From positions 6,090,501-6,154,500 of the forward strand of contig NZ_CP034447.1 in the NCBI RefSeq assembly GCF_003952485.1: DNA of 64,000 bases, written 5' to 3'. Source of the stretch: Mesorhizobium sp. M1E.F.Ca.ET.045.02.1.1. Lineage in GTDB: Bacteria > Pseudomonadota > Alphaproteobacteria > Rhizobiales > Rhizobiaceae. The notes under the pieces are model-generated. The model worked only from the letters and a program-made list of their open reading frames with translations, was not told where the DNA came from and did not search any database. Below are positions 24,363-33,167 of the stretch, piece after piece (position 1 is the first letter of the stretch; each line of letters begins with the position of its first letter). A program made the position numbers and the translations under genes.

Positions 24363-25091
24363 ATGGACATGGACAATCGAAAAATCCTGATCGTCGGCGG
24401 CAGTTCTGGCATGGGATTGGCGCTGGCCAGGCGCTGCCTCGACGAAGGCGCCAGCGTCATCATCGCCGGGCGCGGCGAAGCGAAGCTGAGCAAGGCCCGC
24501 GATCAACTCGGCCGCCCGGCCACTTTGGAGGCGGCGGCGGTCGACATCAGCCGCGAGGACGAGGTCGCGGCGCTGTTCGCGCGCATCGGCAGGCTCGACC
24601 ATATCGTCAGCACGGCCGCCGCGATCGAAGGCGCCTACCGGCTGTTGCCCGAGATCGAGCTTTCAGCCGCGCAAAAGATGGTGGAAAGCAAGGTCTACGG
24701 GCCGCTGCTGCTTGCCAAGCATGGCGCGCCAAAACTGTCGCCGGGCGGCTCGCTCACCTTCGTCTCCGGCATCGCCGCCAACCGGCCGGCGGCGCGCGGC
24801 GCGGTCGTCGCGGCCGTCAACGCAGCGCTCGAAGGGCTGGTGCGGGCCCTGGCCGTCGAGCTTGCGCCGATCCGCGTCAATGCCGTCTCGCCCGGCTGGG
24901 TCGACACGCCGATCTGGGAGTTCGTCGCCGGCGAGAAAAAGGACGAGACGCTCGCAGCTATGGCCAAGCGCCTGCCGGCCGGGCGGGTCGGGCGGGCGGA
25001 AGACATTGCGGACGCGCTTCGCTTCCTGATGGGCAATGGTTTCACGACGGGAACGACCCTGCATGTGGAGGGCGGCCACCGGCTGATCTGA
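24363..25091 (+). CDS. SDR-family oxidoreductase without the catalytic tyrosine motif
   Basis: 242 residues with AAAGGAAA before ATG 24363. The coenzyme-binding motif VGGSSGMGLALARRC and the later SPGWVDTPIWE are present. In the active-site region the usual YxxxK is replaced by RGAVVAAVNAALEGL. This is the mark of a known SDR subgroup that lacks the standard tyrosine; its reaction is undefined. The C-terminus GTTLHVEGGHRLI is normal. It converges with the LysR gene and overlaps it by 50 bases. The two may be functionally linked. Confidence 0.82.
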   Translation: MDMDNRKILIVGGSSGMGLALARRCLDEGASVIIAGRGEAKLSKARDQLGRPATLEAAAVDISREDEVAALFARIGRLDHIVSTAAAIEGAYRLLPEIELSAAQKMVESKVYGPLLLAKHGAPKLSPGGSLTFVSGIAANRPAARGAVVAAVNAALEGLVRALAVELAPIRVNAVSPGWVDTPIWEFVAGEKKDETLAAMAKRLPAGRVGRAEDIADALRFLMGNGFTTGTTLHVEGGHRLI

Positions 25092-25983
25092 CCGGCGCAA
25101 AGCCCTCATCCATCGCCGCGAGCAGCGCCTTGAGCGTCGGCGGCTGGACGCGCCGGCGGCGCCAGATCATGACGAGGCCCGCGGAACGGACCGGGCCGGG
25201 CCAGGCGACCTCCGCCACCCCGCCGCGATCGAGCACGGCCGCGACCGCCAGGCGCGGCACGATGCCGAAGCCGGCGCCGGCTGCCACCAGCCCGGCGATG
25301 GCGTCGATGCTGCCGACCTCGGCCGCGAGCCTCGGCCCGCCGAGGCCCGCCTCGGTGAAAGCTCTGTCGACCATGGCGCGGTAGACGCATCCGGTTTCGG
25401 TGGCGACGAAGCGTTTTTCGGCAAGCTCCGCCAGATCGACCTCCGTCCTGTTCTCGCCCGGCGGCGCGATCAGCACCAGCGGCTCGGCCGCGACGACGCG
25501 TCTGGCGAAGCGCTCGTCCGATTCGCTCGCGCCAGAACGGTCGAAGCAGAAGGCGACATCGATCTCGCCGTCGCCGAGCCTGCGCAGCAACTCGCCGCTG
25601 CCGGCGATCTTCAGCTTGATGTCGATGTCGGGATGAACGGCATGGAAGTCGGCCAGCCAGCCGGCAAGCCTTGCGGAGGCAATCGTCTCCAGCGCGCCGA
25701 TCGCAAGCCGGCCGGCCGTCGCGCTCCTGGTGGCATCGATGACGGCGCGCGCGTCGTCGGCGAGCGACAGCAATTCCTCGGCATAGGGTTTCAACGCCTC
25801 GCCGGCCGGTGTCAGCTCCAGCCCTCGCCGAGAGCGCATGAAGAGGCTGGCGCCAAGCTCGGCCTCCAGCGCCTGGATCTGGTCGCTGACGCTCGACTGC
25901 GCGAGATTGACCTCCACCGCGGCGCGGGTGACGTTGCGCGTGCGCGCAACCGCGAGAAATGTCTTCAGCAACCTTGGATGCAT
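25042..25983 (-). CDS. LysR-family transcriptional regulator
   Basis: 313 residues. The N-terminal winged HTH (1-60) reads LLKTFLAVARTRNVTRAAVEV, then LAQSSVSDQIQALEAELG. The effector domain covers 90-295 (RLAIGALETIASARLAGWL; and GAGFGIVPRL). It regulates an unknown target; the convergent SDR gene at 24363 overlaps its 3' end by 50 bases and is a plausible but unproven target. The last 20 residues are a Pro/Gly-rich tail that may be non-conserved. Confidence 0.9.
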   Translation of the reverse strand: MHPRLLKTFLAVARTRNVTRAAVEVNLAQSSVSDQIQALEAELGASLFMRSRRGLELTPAGEALKPYAEELLSLADDARAVIDATRSATAGRLAIGALETIASARLAGWLADFHAVHPDIDIKLKIAGSGELLRRLGDGEIDVAFCFDRSGASESDERFARRVVAAEPLVLIAPPGENRTEVDLAELAEKRFVATETGCVYRAMVDRAFTEAGLGGPRLAAEVGSIDAIAGLVAAGAGFGIVPRLAVAAVLDRGGVAEVAWPGPVRSAGLVMIWRRRRVQPPTLKALLAAMDEGFAPVRSAGGRPPHAGSFPS

Positions 25984-25996
25984 CGGGCGGGCGGCG

Positions 25997-26899
25997 CTAC
26001 TGCAGCTGCGGCTTCTTGAGGAAGGAGTTGCGGTCTGCGGATTTTACCCTGAGCCAGGTCTCGCGGCCGTCGCGCACCACGCGCAACGGGATCTCGGCGC
26101 CTGCCGGGTTCTGCCAGAGCTTGCGATAGAAGTCGGCGAGACCGTCGACCTCACCGTCGCGCACGTCGGAAATGATGTCGCCCTGACGCAGGCCTGCCTT
26201 TGCCGCTGGACCGCCTTCGGCGACGCTCATCACCACCACCATGCCGTTCGACTCGGCCGAGAAAGCGCCGAGCCACGGGCGCGGTGGCCGGGCCAACTGG
26301 CCACGCTTCACCAAGTCGTCGAGGATCGGCGTCAGAAGGTCGATCGGCACGATCATGTTGATGTCGGCGACCTCGCCGGCGCGGCTCATCTGCAGGCGCA
26401 GCGAGCCGACGCCGAGCAGCTTGCCGTCGCGGTCGAACAGCGCGGCGCCGCCCCAGGACGGGTGCGCCGGCGCGGTGAAGATCGCCTCGTCGATGAGATA
26501 TTCCCAGTAGCCGGCGAATTCCTGCTTGGTGACGATGTGGGCATCGACCTGCTGGCCGATGCCGTCGGCAAGCGTCACCGCGTCGCCGATATTGGCCTTC
26601 CTGGCGTTGCCGAAGGCGACCGCCGGCAGGTTGAGCGGCGACAGCGCCTGCACCAGGCCGAAGCCGGTCTCCTGATCGTAGGCCAGCGCATGCGCGGCGA
26701 CCACGCGGCCGTCCTGGTCGGTGAGCCACACCTCGTCGGCCTCGGTGATCAGATAGCCGATGGTGAGCACCAGCCCGTTGTCGCGGATCACCACGCCGCT
26801 GCCCTCGCGGCGTGTGCCCAGCGCATTGGCGGTGAAGGCGTCGTCCGGAACCGTGGCGCGCACGGACACGACGGAGCGCGAGACTTTTTCGATGGTCAT
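25997..26899 (-). CDS. HtrA/DegP-like protein with lost catalytic triad, plus PDZ domain
   Basis: 300 residues. It follows the trypsin-like fold of HtrA proteases: GSGVVIRDNGLVLT (33-46) and the LLGVGSLRLQ strand after the active-site loop, and then a PDZ domain from about 200 (GPAAKAGLRQGDIIS). Each triad position is altered: TNNHV is TIGYLI (His to Tyr), TDLAV is TGFGL (Asp to Gly), and GNSGG is PSWGG (Ser to Trp). There is no signal peptide, so it is probably cytoplasmic. It may be a chaperone or scaffold rather than a protease. A single gene, 13 bases after the LysR start. Confidence 0.8.
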   Translation of the reverse strand: MTIEKVSRSVVSVRATVPDDAFTANALGTRREGSGVVIRDNGLVLTIGYLITEADEVWLTDQDGRVVAAHALAYDQETGFGLVQALSPLNLPAVAFGNARKANIGDAVTLADGIGQQVDAHIVTKQEFAGYWEYLIDEAIFTAPAHPSWGGAALFDRDGKLLGVGSLRLQMSRAGEVADINMIVPIDLLTPILDDLVKRGQLARPPRPWLGAFSAESNGMVVVMSVAEGGPAAKAGLRQGDIISDVRDGEVDGLADFYRKLWQNPAGAEIPLRVVRDGRETWLRVKSADRNSFLKKPQLQ

Positions 26900-26971
26900 C
26901 GGTCGATCCTGGATTGCGGGTCTTTTTCTATAGGTATGGCCAATGCGGCGTGGTGCAAGGGCTGACGCCAT

Positions 26972-27153
26972 TCCCTTCTCCCCTTGTGGGAGAAGGTGGC
27001 CGAGCGAAGCTCGGTCGGATGAGGGGTGCTGGACGGAGCGCGCCTTCGGCCGTTTGCTCCCCGCGTCCTAATCTCCCTCGTATCATTTCTTCCAACACCC
27101 CTCATCCGTCTCGGCGCTGCGCGCCGATCCACCTTCTCCCACAAGGGGAGAAG
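26972..27153. repeat. Composite palindromic repeat, family A (inverted pair)
   Basis: Forward arm at 26972-27034 (ccttctccccttgtggg..gatgaggggtgctggacgg) and reverse arm at 27091-27153, with 56 bases between. It fills most of the gap between the HtrA-like gene and the yghU-like gene; the rest (27154-27282) is the promoter region of the latter. Confidence 0.75.
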
Positions 27154-27282
27154 GGGAAAAATCCTGGCCCAGTCATTAGTTCAACGAAAATTGAACTTTT
27201 TTCTTTGACGCGCGCGGAACCGCACCTAAATCTTGCGTCAACCAACTCGCATCCGCCCCCCGAACCCACAAGGCCCCCCACG

Positions 27283-28152
27283 ATGAACCAGTACACCCCG
27301 CCGAAAGTCTGGACCTGGAACAAGCCGAATGGCGGCGCCTTCGCCTCGATCAACCGGCCGGTCGCCGGGCCGACGCATGAGAAGGAACTGCCGGTCGGCA
27401 AGCATCCGCTGCAGCTCTATTCGCTGGCCACCCCCAACGGCCAGAAGGTCACGATCATGCTGGAGGAGCTTCTGGCGCTCGGCCACACGGGTGCCGAATA
27501 CGACGCCTGGCTGATCCGCATCAACGAAGGCGATCAGTTTGGCTCAGGCTTCGTCGGGGTGAACCCGAACTCCAAGATCCCGGCGCTGCTGGACCGCAGC
27601 GAGCCGAAGCCGGTACGCGTGTTCGAATCCGGCTCGATCCTCACTTATCTGGCCGAAAAGTTCGGCGAATTCCTGCCTACCGAGCGTGCCGCCCGCGCCG
27701 AAACCTTCTCGTGGCTGTTCTGGCAGATGGGCTCGGCGCCCTATCTCGGCGGCGGTTTCGGCCATTTCTACGCCTATGCGCCGGAAAAGATCGAATACGC
27801 CATCGACCGCTTCGCCATGGAGACCAAGCGGCAGATGGACGTGCTCGACCGCAGGCTGGCGGAAAGCGAATACCTTGCCGGCCCCGACTACACCATCGCC
27901 GACATGGCGGTCTGGCCCTGGTATGGCGGGCTGGCCAAGGGCCGCAGCTACAACGATGCCGCGCAGTTCCTCGCCGTGCACGAATACGAGCACGTGCAGC
28001 GCTGGGCCGACGCAATCGACGCCCGGCCGGCGGTGAAGCGCGGCCGCATGGTCAATCGCATCTCCGGCGACCCGGCCTACCAGCTCCACGAGCGCCACGA
28101 CGCCAGCGACTTCGAAACGAAGACGCAGGATAAGTTGGTGGCGGCGGAGTGA
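27283..28152 (+). CDS. yghU: YghU-type glutathione-dependent disulfide-bond oxidoreductase
   Basis: 289 residues, ATG 27283. It is of the Nu-class GST group. The N-terminal thioredoxin-like half starts YTPPKVWTWNKPNGGAFASINRPVAG, and its glutathione site shows PNGQKVTIMLEELLALG, NPNSKIPALLD and ESGSILTYLAEKFG. The C-terminal helical half has GGGFGHFYAYAPEKIEYAIDRF. E. coli YghU binds two glutathione molecules and reduces disulfides. The very high similarity to the family along the full length makes the assignment firm; the physiological substrate is not known. Confidence 0.92.
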   Translation: MNQYTPPKVWTWNKPNGGAFASINRPVAGPTHEKELPVGKHPLQLYSLATPNGQKVTIMLEELLALGHTGAEYDAWLIRINEGDQFGSGFVGVNPNSKIPALLDRSEPKPVRVFESGSILTYLAEKFGEFLPTERAARAETFSWLFWQMGSAPYLGGGFGHFYAYAPEKIEYAIDRFAMETKRQMDVLDRRLAESEYLAGPDYTIADMAVWPWYGGLAKGRSYNDAAQFLAVHEYEHVQRWADAIDARPAVKRGRMVNRISGDPAYQLHERHDASDFETKTQDKLVAAE

Positions 28153-28163
28153 GTATCTCCTAC

Positions 28164-28265
28164 CCTCCCCCTGGTGGGGAGGGTCGCTGCGAAGCAGCGG
28201 GGCGGGGGGCTGGCGCCGACCCCCACCCGGACCTTCGGTCCGACCTCCCCACAAGGGGGAGGTAG
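28164..28265. repeat. Palindromic repeat, family E
   Basis: Mirror arms ccctccccctggtggggagggtcg and acctccccacaagggggaggtag, with gcgaagcagcgg and ggaccttcggtccga hairpins between. It lies between two convergent genes and may terminate both. Confidence 0.6.
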
Positions 28266-28274
28266 AGCGCCCCG

Positions 28275-28820
28275 CTACCTCCCATACGTATACGTCACGC
28301 TCGCCTCGCCGAGCGCGGAGCTTTTCGCCGCGACCGAGACCATATCCGGCGACGGATTTTCCGGCGTGCGCAGCTTCGCCTCGCCCAGCGCGTAGAGCGT
28401 GAAGACATAATGATGCGCGCCGCTGCCGGGCGGCGGACATGGGCCGAAATAGCCGGCGCGGCCGACACCGCCCGTGCCGGACACGGTGCCCTTGGGCAGG
28501 CGCTTGCCGCCCTTGGAACCCGCGCCTTCGGCCAGGCCCTTGGCGCTTGCCGGGATGTTCCAGGCGAGCCAGTGCCAGAACCCCTTGCCGCCATTGGCGT
28601 CGGGATCGAACATGGTGAGAGCGTAGCTTTTGGTGCCGGCCGGCGGATTCTTCCACGCAAGCGCGATCGAAACGCTCTTGCCGCCGCAGCCGGCCTTGTC
28701 GCCGAGATATTTTGCGTCCCATTTGCCGTTGGAGACCGACGGGCTGGAGATCTCGAAGGCCGATGCCTGGGTGGCGAAAGCAGTGAGCGCAAGCAAGGTT
28801 AAGCCAAGGCGTAAGGTCAT
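28275..28820 (-). CDS. YbhB/YbcL-type PEBP-family protein, secreted
   Basis: 181 residues with a signal peptide (LGLTLLALTAFATQASAFE, cleavage after ASA near 21). The phosphatidylethanolamine-binding-protein core is recognised by SVSIALAWKNPPAGTKSYAL, MFDPDANG, WHWLAWNIP and YFGPCPPPGSGAHHYVF. Bacterial members form small periplasmic dimers; their ligands and role are mostly undefined. A single gene. Confidence 0.9.
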   Translation of the reverse strand: MTLRLGLTLLALTAFATQASAFEISSPSVSNGKWDAKYLGDKAGCGGKSVSIALAWKNPPAGTKSYALTMFDPDANGGKGFWHWLAWNIPASAKGLAEGAGSKGGKRLPKGTVSGTGGVGRAGYFGPCPPPGSGAHHYVFTLYALGEAKLRTPENPSPDMVSVAAKSSALGEASVTYTYGR

Positions 28821-28923
28821 GCTTTCCTCCCCTTTTGGCCGAGATGTGATGAGTTTGGCCGAGACGTGATGAGTTTAGCGGAAAAGCGGCCCAAAAAAAG
28901 GGCAGCGCCAACGTCTCAAGAAC

Positions 28924-28958
28924 GAAAAAAAGCCCCGCCGGTGGAGGCCGTCGGGGCT
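28924..28958 (-). terminator. Rho-independent terminator (minus strand)
   Basis: Read on the minus strand, agccccg (28958-28952) pairs with cggggct (28937-28931) around a 14-base GC-rich loop and is followed by TTTTTTTCG. This is a strong intrinsic terminator for leftward transcripts, for example that of the aminotransferase gene ending at 29269. Confidence 0.7.
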
Positions 28959-29110
28959 CTTTCGTTCGGGCCGCGAAGGTGGGACTTCGCGGCCTGTCGA
29001 TCCAGGGGGTGTTGGATCGGCCGCGACCCTAGCCGAAGAATCGGCCGCGCCGACAATCACGCCTGCGCACCACCGATCACGCCTGCGCGAGAAGGAGGTG
29101 ATGGTTGGCT

Positions 29111-29272
29111 GCCGATCTCCCCCCTCGAGGGGGAGATGGCCGGCAGGCCAGAGGGGGTCGTCTCACATCGAGCGCCAACCTCCTCACCTTTGCGGAAAGG
29201 CGTCGGCGCTCGATGCGCGGCGACCCCCTCTGTCGCCTCCGGCGACATCTCCCCCTCAAGGGGGGAGATTAA
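29111..29272. repeat. Composite palindromic repeat, family B (inverted pair)
   Basis: Left arm gatctcccccctcgagggggagatggccgg..ccagaggggg, right arm accccctctgtcgcctccgg..acatctccccctcaaggggggagatt. Between the arms gagcgccaacc and ggcgtcggcgctc form another inverted repeat. The right arm overlaps the last codons of the aminotransferase gene. Confidence 0.7.
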
Positions 29273-30495
29273 CCTCTCAACAGTTTCGCCAACCTTGGCA
29301 CGCCCTCGCCCACCGCGCGGTCATCGGCAAGCGTGAACGACATGCGCAGCGTGTTGCGGCCGGTGCCGTCGGCGAAGAACGCGTTGCCCGGCACGAAGGC
29401 GACGCGCGCCTCCTTCACCGAACGCGCCAGCAGCTCGGTGGCGTCGCCGCCTTCCGGCAGCGTCAGCCAGACGAACATGCCGCCGTCCGGCCGGTTCCAG
29501 GAAATGCCATTCGGCATGTTGGCTTCGAGCGCGCCGAGCAGCGCGTCGCGGCGCCGGCGATAGGCGCCGATCAGCTTTTCCACCTGGCCTTCGAAAATGG
29601 TCTCGGCGACGCGGTGCATCACCATCTGGTTGATGGAGGGGCTGTGCAGGTCGGAAGCCTGCTTCATCAGCACCAGCTTTTCCACCACATGGCGCGGCGC
29701 GCAGACCCAGCCGACACGCATGCCGGGCGACAGGATCTTCGAGAAGGAACCGCAATAGAGCGTGCGGGCGTTATCGATGCCGCCGGAGCGTGCGCAGTCC
29801 AGCGCCAGGATCGGCGACACGGCCTCGCCGTCATAGCGCAGCGCGCGGTAGGCGGCGTCCTCGATGACGGCGATGTCGAGCTCGCCGGCAAGGTCGAGCA
29901 CCGCCTCGCGCTGCTTGGCATCAAGCGTGTTGCCGGTCGGGTTGGCGAAGTCAGGCACCAGATAGGCGAATTTCACCTTGCCGCCCCCTTTCGAAAAGGC
30001 AGAAGGGGCGGCGGCTGCCGCGCGATAGGCCTCCGGCGTCATGTTGCCGCCGGCCGTGTTGAGCCTGTCGTAGCGCGGCTCATAGGCGTTGAAGGCCTGC
30101 AGCGCGCCGAGATAGGTCGGCCAGGTGACCAAAGCCGTGTCGCCCGGCGACAGGAACAGCTTGCCGAGATAATCGAGCGCCTGCTGAGAACCGGACGTGA
30201 TGAAGATGTTGCCCTCGTCGCACGCCACGCCGAGGCTGCCCATATGGCCGGCCAGCCATTTGCGCAGCGGCAGAAAACCTTCGCTGACCTGGTACTGCAG
30301 CGCAGCGCCCGCTTCCGCCCCGCCGAGCACGGCCTGATAGGCGTCGCCGATGGCTTCGGCAGGAAACAGCGAAGGATCCGGGATGCCACCGGCAAACGAG
30401 ATGATGTCGGGCTGGTCGAGCAGCTTCAACAGCTCGCGGATTTCCGAGGCCTTCATGCGCGAGGAGCGCGAGGCCAGAAGGTTCAACAGGGTCAA
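29269..30495 (-). CDS. PLP-dependent aminotransferase (2-aminoadipate/MocR-like fold I)
   Basis: 408 residues. TTG 30495 has GGGAGG six bases upstream. It is a fold-type I aminotransferase with the family marks IISFAGGIPDPSLFP (31-45), GSQQALDYLGKLFL, PDFANPTGNT, the PLP lysine in YCGSFSKILSPGMRVGW, and PDGGMFVWLTLP. This fits the group of 2-aminoadipate/valine-pyruvate type transaminases (LysN/AvtA-like). There is no DNA-binding domain, so it is an enzyme and not a MocR regulator. A 21-base palindrome lies 33 bases before the start, and an intrinsic terminator lies downstream. Confidence 0.88.
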   Translation of the reverse strand: MTLLNLLASRSSRMKASEIRELLKLLDQPDIISFAGGIPDPSLFPAEAIGDAYQAVLGGAEAGAALQYQVSEGFLPLRKWLAGHMGSLGVACDEGNIFITSGSQQALDYLGKLFLSPGDTALVTWPTYLGALQAFNAYEPRYDRLNTAGGNMTPEAYRAAAAAPSAFSKGGGKVKFAYLVPDFANPTGNTLDAKQREAVLDLAGELDIAVIEDAAYRALRYDGEAVSPILALDCARSGGIDNARTLYCGSFSKILSPGMRVGWVCAPRHVVEKLVLMKQASDLHSPSINQMVMHRVAETIFEGQVEKLIGAYRRRRDALLGALEANMPNGISWNRPDGGMFVWLTLPEGGDATELLARSVKEARVAFVPGNAFFADGTGRNTLRMSFTLADDRAVGEGVPRLAKLLRG

Positions 30496-30527
30496 GGCGC
30501 ACCTCCCGGGGGGCGAATTTTTGTATT

Positions 30528-30548
30528 TAGGTCAACCAAGCTGACCTA
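30528..30548. promoter_or_regulatory. 21-bp palindromic operator candidate before the aminotransferase gene
   Basis: TAGGTCA-accaagc-TGACCTA, two perfect 7-base arms with a 7-base spacer, 33 bases before the TTG start. On the minus strand the arm also contains TTGACC followed by an AT-rich stretch, which could be a -35/-10 pair, so a bound regulator could block transcription. The regulator is not identified. Confidence 0.45.
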
Positions 30549-30791
30549 TTATCAGCCTTTGCTTTCGGCGTGAATAGCCAAAACGGCCACGACGCATCGT
30601 CCAGGCGACATTGTTGTCACGCATGTCGTCTTCCCAAAACCGCCGGGACACTTTGGGCGACATGCGCTGGGCCTGCATATTTTCGTCAACGCTAATGGAA
30701 AAATGTTGCGGGCTAAGCGAACTCGGCGCAGCATGAAACCCAGAAGCCGGCAGCCTGAGAGAAAATCAATCCGGCCGATTGGGGGGTACGC

Positions 30792-31532
30792 ATGACGCTC
30801 GAGATTATCGGGGCCGGATTCGGCCGCACCGGCACGTGGTCCACTTTCGCCGCGCTGAACAGGCTTGGCTTTCCGAGCTACCACATGCAGGAAGTCATCA
30901 TAAACAAGGCCAACAAGGGCCATCTCGACTTCTGGCGCAAGGTGGTTAACAGCCCGCCCGGAAGCCAGCACGATTGGAACCGCGTCTTCGCCAATTACCG
31001 GGCGACCGTCGACAATCCGGGCTGCTGCGTATGGAAGGAATTGATGGCCGCCTACCCTCGCGCCAAGGTGCTTTTGACGCTGCATCCGCGCGGCGCCGAA
31101 GCCTGGTACGAAAGCACCATCGACACGATCTACTTCACCGAGAATGTCTGGCAGGTCAGGGTGCTGGAATGGCTGACGCCGTTCGGCCGCAAGTTCGGCG
31201 ACATGTCGCGGAAGCTGGTCTGGGGCCGCGCTTTGAAAGGCGTGATGAACGACCGCGACAAGGCGGTGGCGCGCTACAACGCCTATATCGACGAGGTGAA
31301 GGCGGCGGTGTCGCCGGAAAGGCTCCTGGTCTTCAAGGTCACCGACGGCTGGGGCCCGCTCTGCGATTTCCTCGGCGTCCCGCTTCCGAACGAGCCCTTC
31401 CCCAACTTCAACGACCGCGCCAGCGTAAAGAAGATCATCCGCGACATGATCATAGGTTCCTATGTGATGCTGGCCGGCGTCGCGGCGCTGATCGCGCTGG
31501 CGGTCGGCGGGCTCTGGTGGTGGCTGGGGTAA
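30792..31532 (+). CDS. Sulfotransferase-family protein with C-terminal membrane anchor
   Basis: 246 residues. The PAPS-binding P-loop equivalent is IIGAGFGRTGTWSTFAALN (5-23). The later pattern is YPRAKVLLTLHPRGAEAWYESTI and ERLLVFKVTDGWGPLCDFLGVPLPNEPFP, as in the sulfotransfer_4 group. A single transmembrane helix ends the protein (VMLAGVAALIALAVGGLWWW). The enzyme probably faces the cytoplasm. The substrate is not known; rhizobial relatives modify polysaccharides or lipids. Upstream the aminotransferase gene is divergent, across a 296-base region. Confidence 0.8.
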   Translation: MTLEIIGAGFGRTGTWSTFAALNRLGFPSYHMQEVIINKANKGHLDFWRKVVNSPPGSQHDWNRVFANYRATVDNPGCCVWKELMAAYPRAKVLLTLHPRGAEAWYESTIDTIYFTENVWQVRVLEWLTPFGRKFGDMSRKLVWGRALKGVMNDRDKAVARYNAYIDEVKAAVSPERLLVFKVTDGWGPLCDFLGVPLPNEPFPNFNDRASVKKIIRDMIIGSYVMLAGVAALIALAVGGLWWWLG

Positions 31533-31783
31533 GCGGAGAACGCCGGATCGGCGGTGGGCGCAGCAGGGTGCCTCTCAGCGTCCAGTGCCAACAGCGGGAT
31601 TGTCGTTATATTAGAATAGGCGCATATTATCGTAAGCCGAAGCCATGCTCCGGTTGAACCGCCCGTTGGCTGTGATTGCCCGGGCGGTCCAAAGACCAGG
31701 TCAAATGTCAGGAAAAAGAAGGCAAGTCCGGGCCGCCCAGGTGATCGGGCAGCCCGAGACAGTGATATTTGGAGGAGATTCCC

Positions 31784-32098
31784 ATGAAGGTTACCATATT
31801 GGCGAACTACGAACCCAATGCCGCCAAAGGGCTGATGCAGGGATCGAACCGGGAAGCTGCGGTCCAGGCGCTTTTCGAAAGCGTCGGCGGCAAGATGAAC
31901 AGTCTAGTGTTTACACGCGGCCTCTATGACGTCGTCGTCAATGGCGAGGTGCCGGATCAGGTTGCGGGGATGGGCATGACGCTTGCGGTGCGGGCAAGCG
32001 GTTCGGTGCGAGACCTCGTCGTCCTCGAGGAGCTCGACATGAAGGCGGTGATCGCGGCCGCCAACAAGGCTGCCGGCGTCTACAAGCCCGCCGGCTGA
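31784..32098 (+). CDS. GYD-domain protein
   Basis: 104 residues with GGAGGAG before ATG 31784. The GYD signature is seen around residues 33-50 (SVGGKMNSLVFTRGLYDVVV), followed by GMTLAVRASGSVRDLVVLEELD. The fold is a ferredoxin-like dimer of about 95 residues. Function of the family is unknown. It is followed by another dimeric alpha-beta barrel protein at 32267; the two could be co-transcribed although 168 bases apart. Confidence 0.85.
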   Translation: MKVTILANYEPNAAKGLMQGSNREAAVQALFESVGGKMNSLVFTRGLYDVVVNGEVPDQVAGMGMTLAVRASGSVRDLVVLEELDMKAVIAAANKAAGVYKPAG

Positions 32099-32266
32099 CC
32101 CGTCTGACGAGGCAGCATGGGGCGGATCGAACGTACCCGTGCTGCCGGTTCGCACATGACAGCATCCGGCAACCGAGGATGCGCCCGCACGGTGGATGCC
32201 GCCCAGGAAACATGCAGCGCTCCTTGGCTAGAACAGGATTGCTGCTCAAACCGATCGGAGGAAGCC

Positions 32267-32563
32267 ATGACCGCCTACAATGTAGTCCGCTTTCGCACCA
32301 AGCCAGGCCAGGAAAAGGCCTTCGTCGACGCGCATCAGAAGATCTCGCTGGACGCCAACGGCTTTCGCAAGGGCGCCCTGATCAAGACCGGCGAACGCAC
32401 ATTCTGCTTTGTCGGCGAATGGAGCGACATGGACAGCCTCGCCGCGGCGCGCCCGATGATGATCGGCATTCTCGACACGTTCCGCGATATGCTTGAGGAT
32501 CTCGGCGGCGATCTCGGCGTGACGGACCCGGTGTCCGGGACGGTCGTTGCGGAAATAGGCTGA
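32267..32563 (+). CDS. Antibiotic-biosynthesis-monooxygenase-like dimeric alpha/beta barrel protein
   Basis: 98 residues; the ribosome site CGGAGGAAG is seven bases before ATG 32267. The protein begins with a strand YNVVRFRTKPGQEKAFVDAH and continues with a helix, as in ABM-type small monooxygenases; then ALIKTGERTFCFVGEWSD is the second half. Proteins of this fold have very different roles and no substrate can be read. It sits next to the GYD gene, which has the same general fold. Confidence 0.6.
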   Translation: MTAYNVVRFRTKPGQEKAFVDAHQKISLDANGFRKGALIKTGERTFCFVGEWSDMDSLAAARPMMIGILDTFRDMLEDLGGDLGVTDPVSGTVVAEIG

Positions 32564-32611
32564 CGAAGCCGCCAATTGGCGATGACCGGGCCGCGAGGCG
32601 CGCCCGGCTCC

Positions 32612-32737
32612 TCAGAGCGGTTCGGGGCAGAATCGCCGAGCCGCTCTAACCATTTGTTTTTACGCAATTCCGGACGGACGGCTACGGCGAAGTCGCCGAG
32701 CCCGACCGTTGCACACTTTTCCTGGAATTGCTCTCAG
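32612..32737. repeat. Rhizobial intergenic repeat, family C
   Basis: gagcggttcgg..gccgctctaa stem, then cgcaattccggacgg and cacacttttcctggaattgctc. It is a better-preserved copy of the element at 16791 and touches the end of the DUF1127 gene. Confidence 0.65.
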
Positions 32738-32889
32738 AACGGCAGCCGGATCTCGTTGTCCTGAACGGAATCAGGCCAGCCGATGTCCTTGCGGATTTCC
32801 GGCGGCAGGCCGTTCAGTTCGCGCGTCGTCCTGCGGCGCTCGCTCGCCTGCGCAAAGGCGGCGCGGATGCGGCTAAAGCTCTTAAACAT
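32734..32889 (-). CDS. DUF1127-family small protein
   Basis: 51 residues from ATG 32889, with GTGGAGG upstream. The family pattern is ERRRTTRELNGLPPEIRKDIGWP: an Arg-rich helix, then LxxLPxEIRKDIGL/W. DUF1127 proteins (YjiS-like) are small, basic and occur in several copies in rhizobia; some take part in RNA turnover and phosphate/stress adaptation in Agrobacterium. Longer in-frame extensions have no ribosome site. Confidence 0.8.
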   Translation of the reverse strand: MFKSFSRIRAAFAQASERRRTTRELNGLPPEIRKDIGWPDSVQDNEIRLPF

Positions 32890-33167
32890 CGGGACCTCCA
32901 CAAGGCAGCGGCAGAAAGATCGGCCGTTCACCGAGCGCCGCTTTTGAGGTGCGTCTGTAACCAGTCGATTGCGCACGAACGGTGAAATGCTTCACGAAGC
33001 CCAAGCGGCCTGAAACATATGCATGCGAACTAATTGGGGGATCGCAGAGGTACGAGCGCCATGCCCACCCCGGGCTGCGTCACCCCCGATATCGGATGCT
33101 TCATCGGCTGATGCGTAAGCTCACGCCCGTGATAGGATATTTTATCGCGCCATGCTAATTCAGTCAG

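Noticed and set aside
25838..26965. 375-codon frame opposite the HtrA-like and LysR genes
   Set aside because: Spans two conserved genes on the other strand and has no recognisable protein features.
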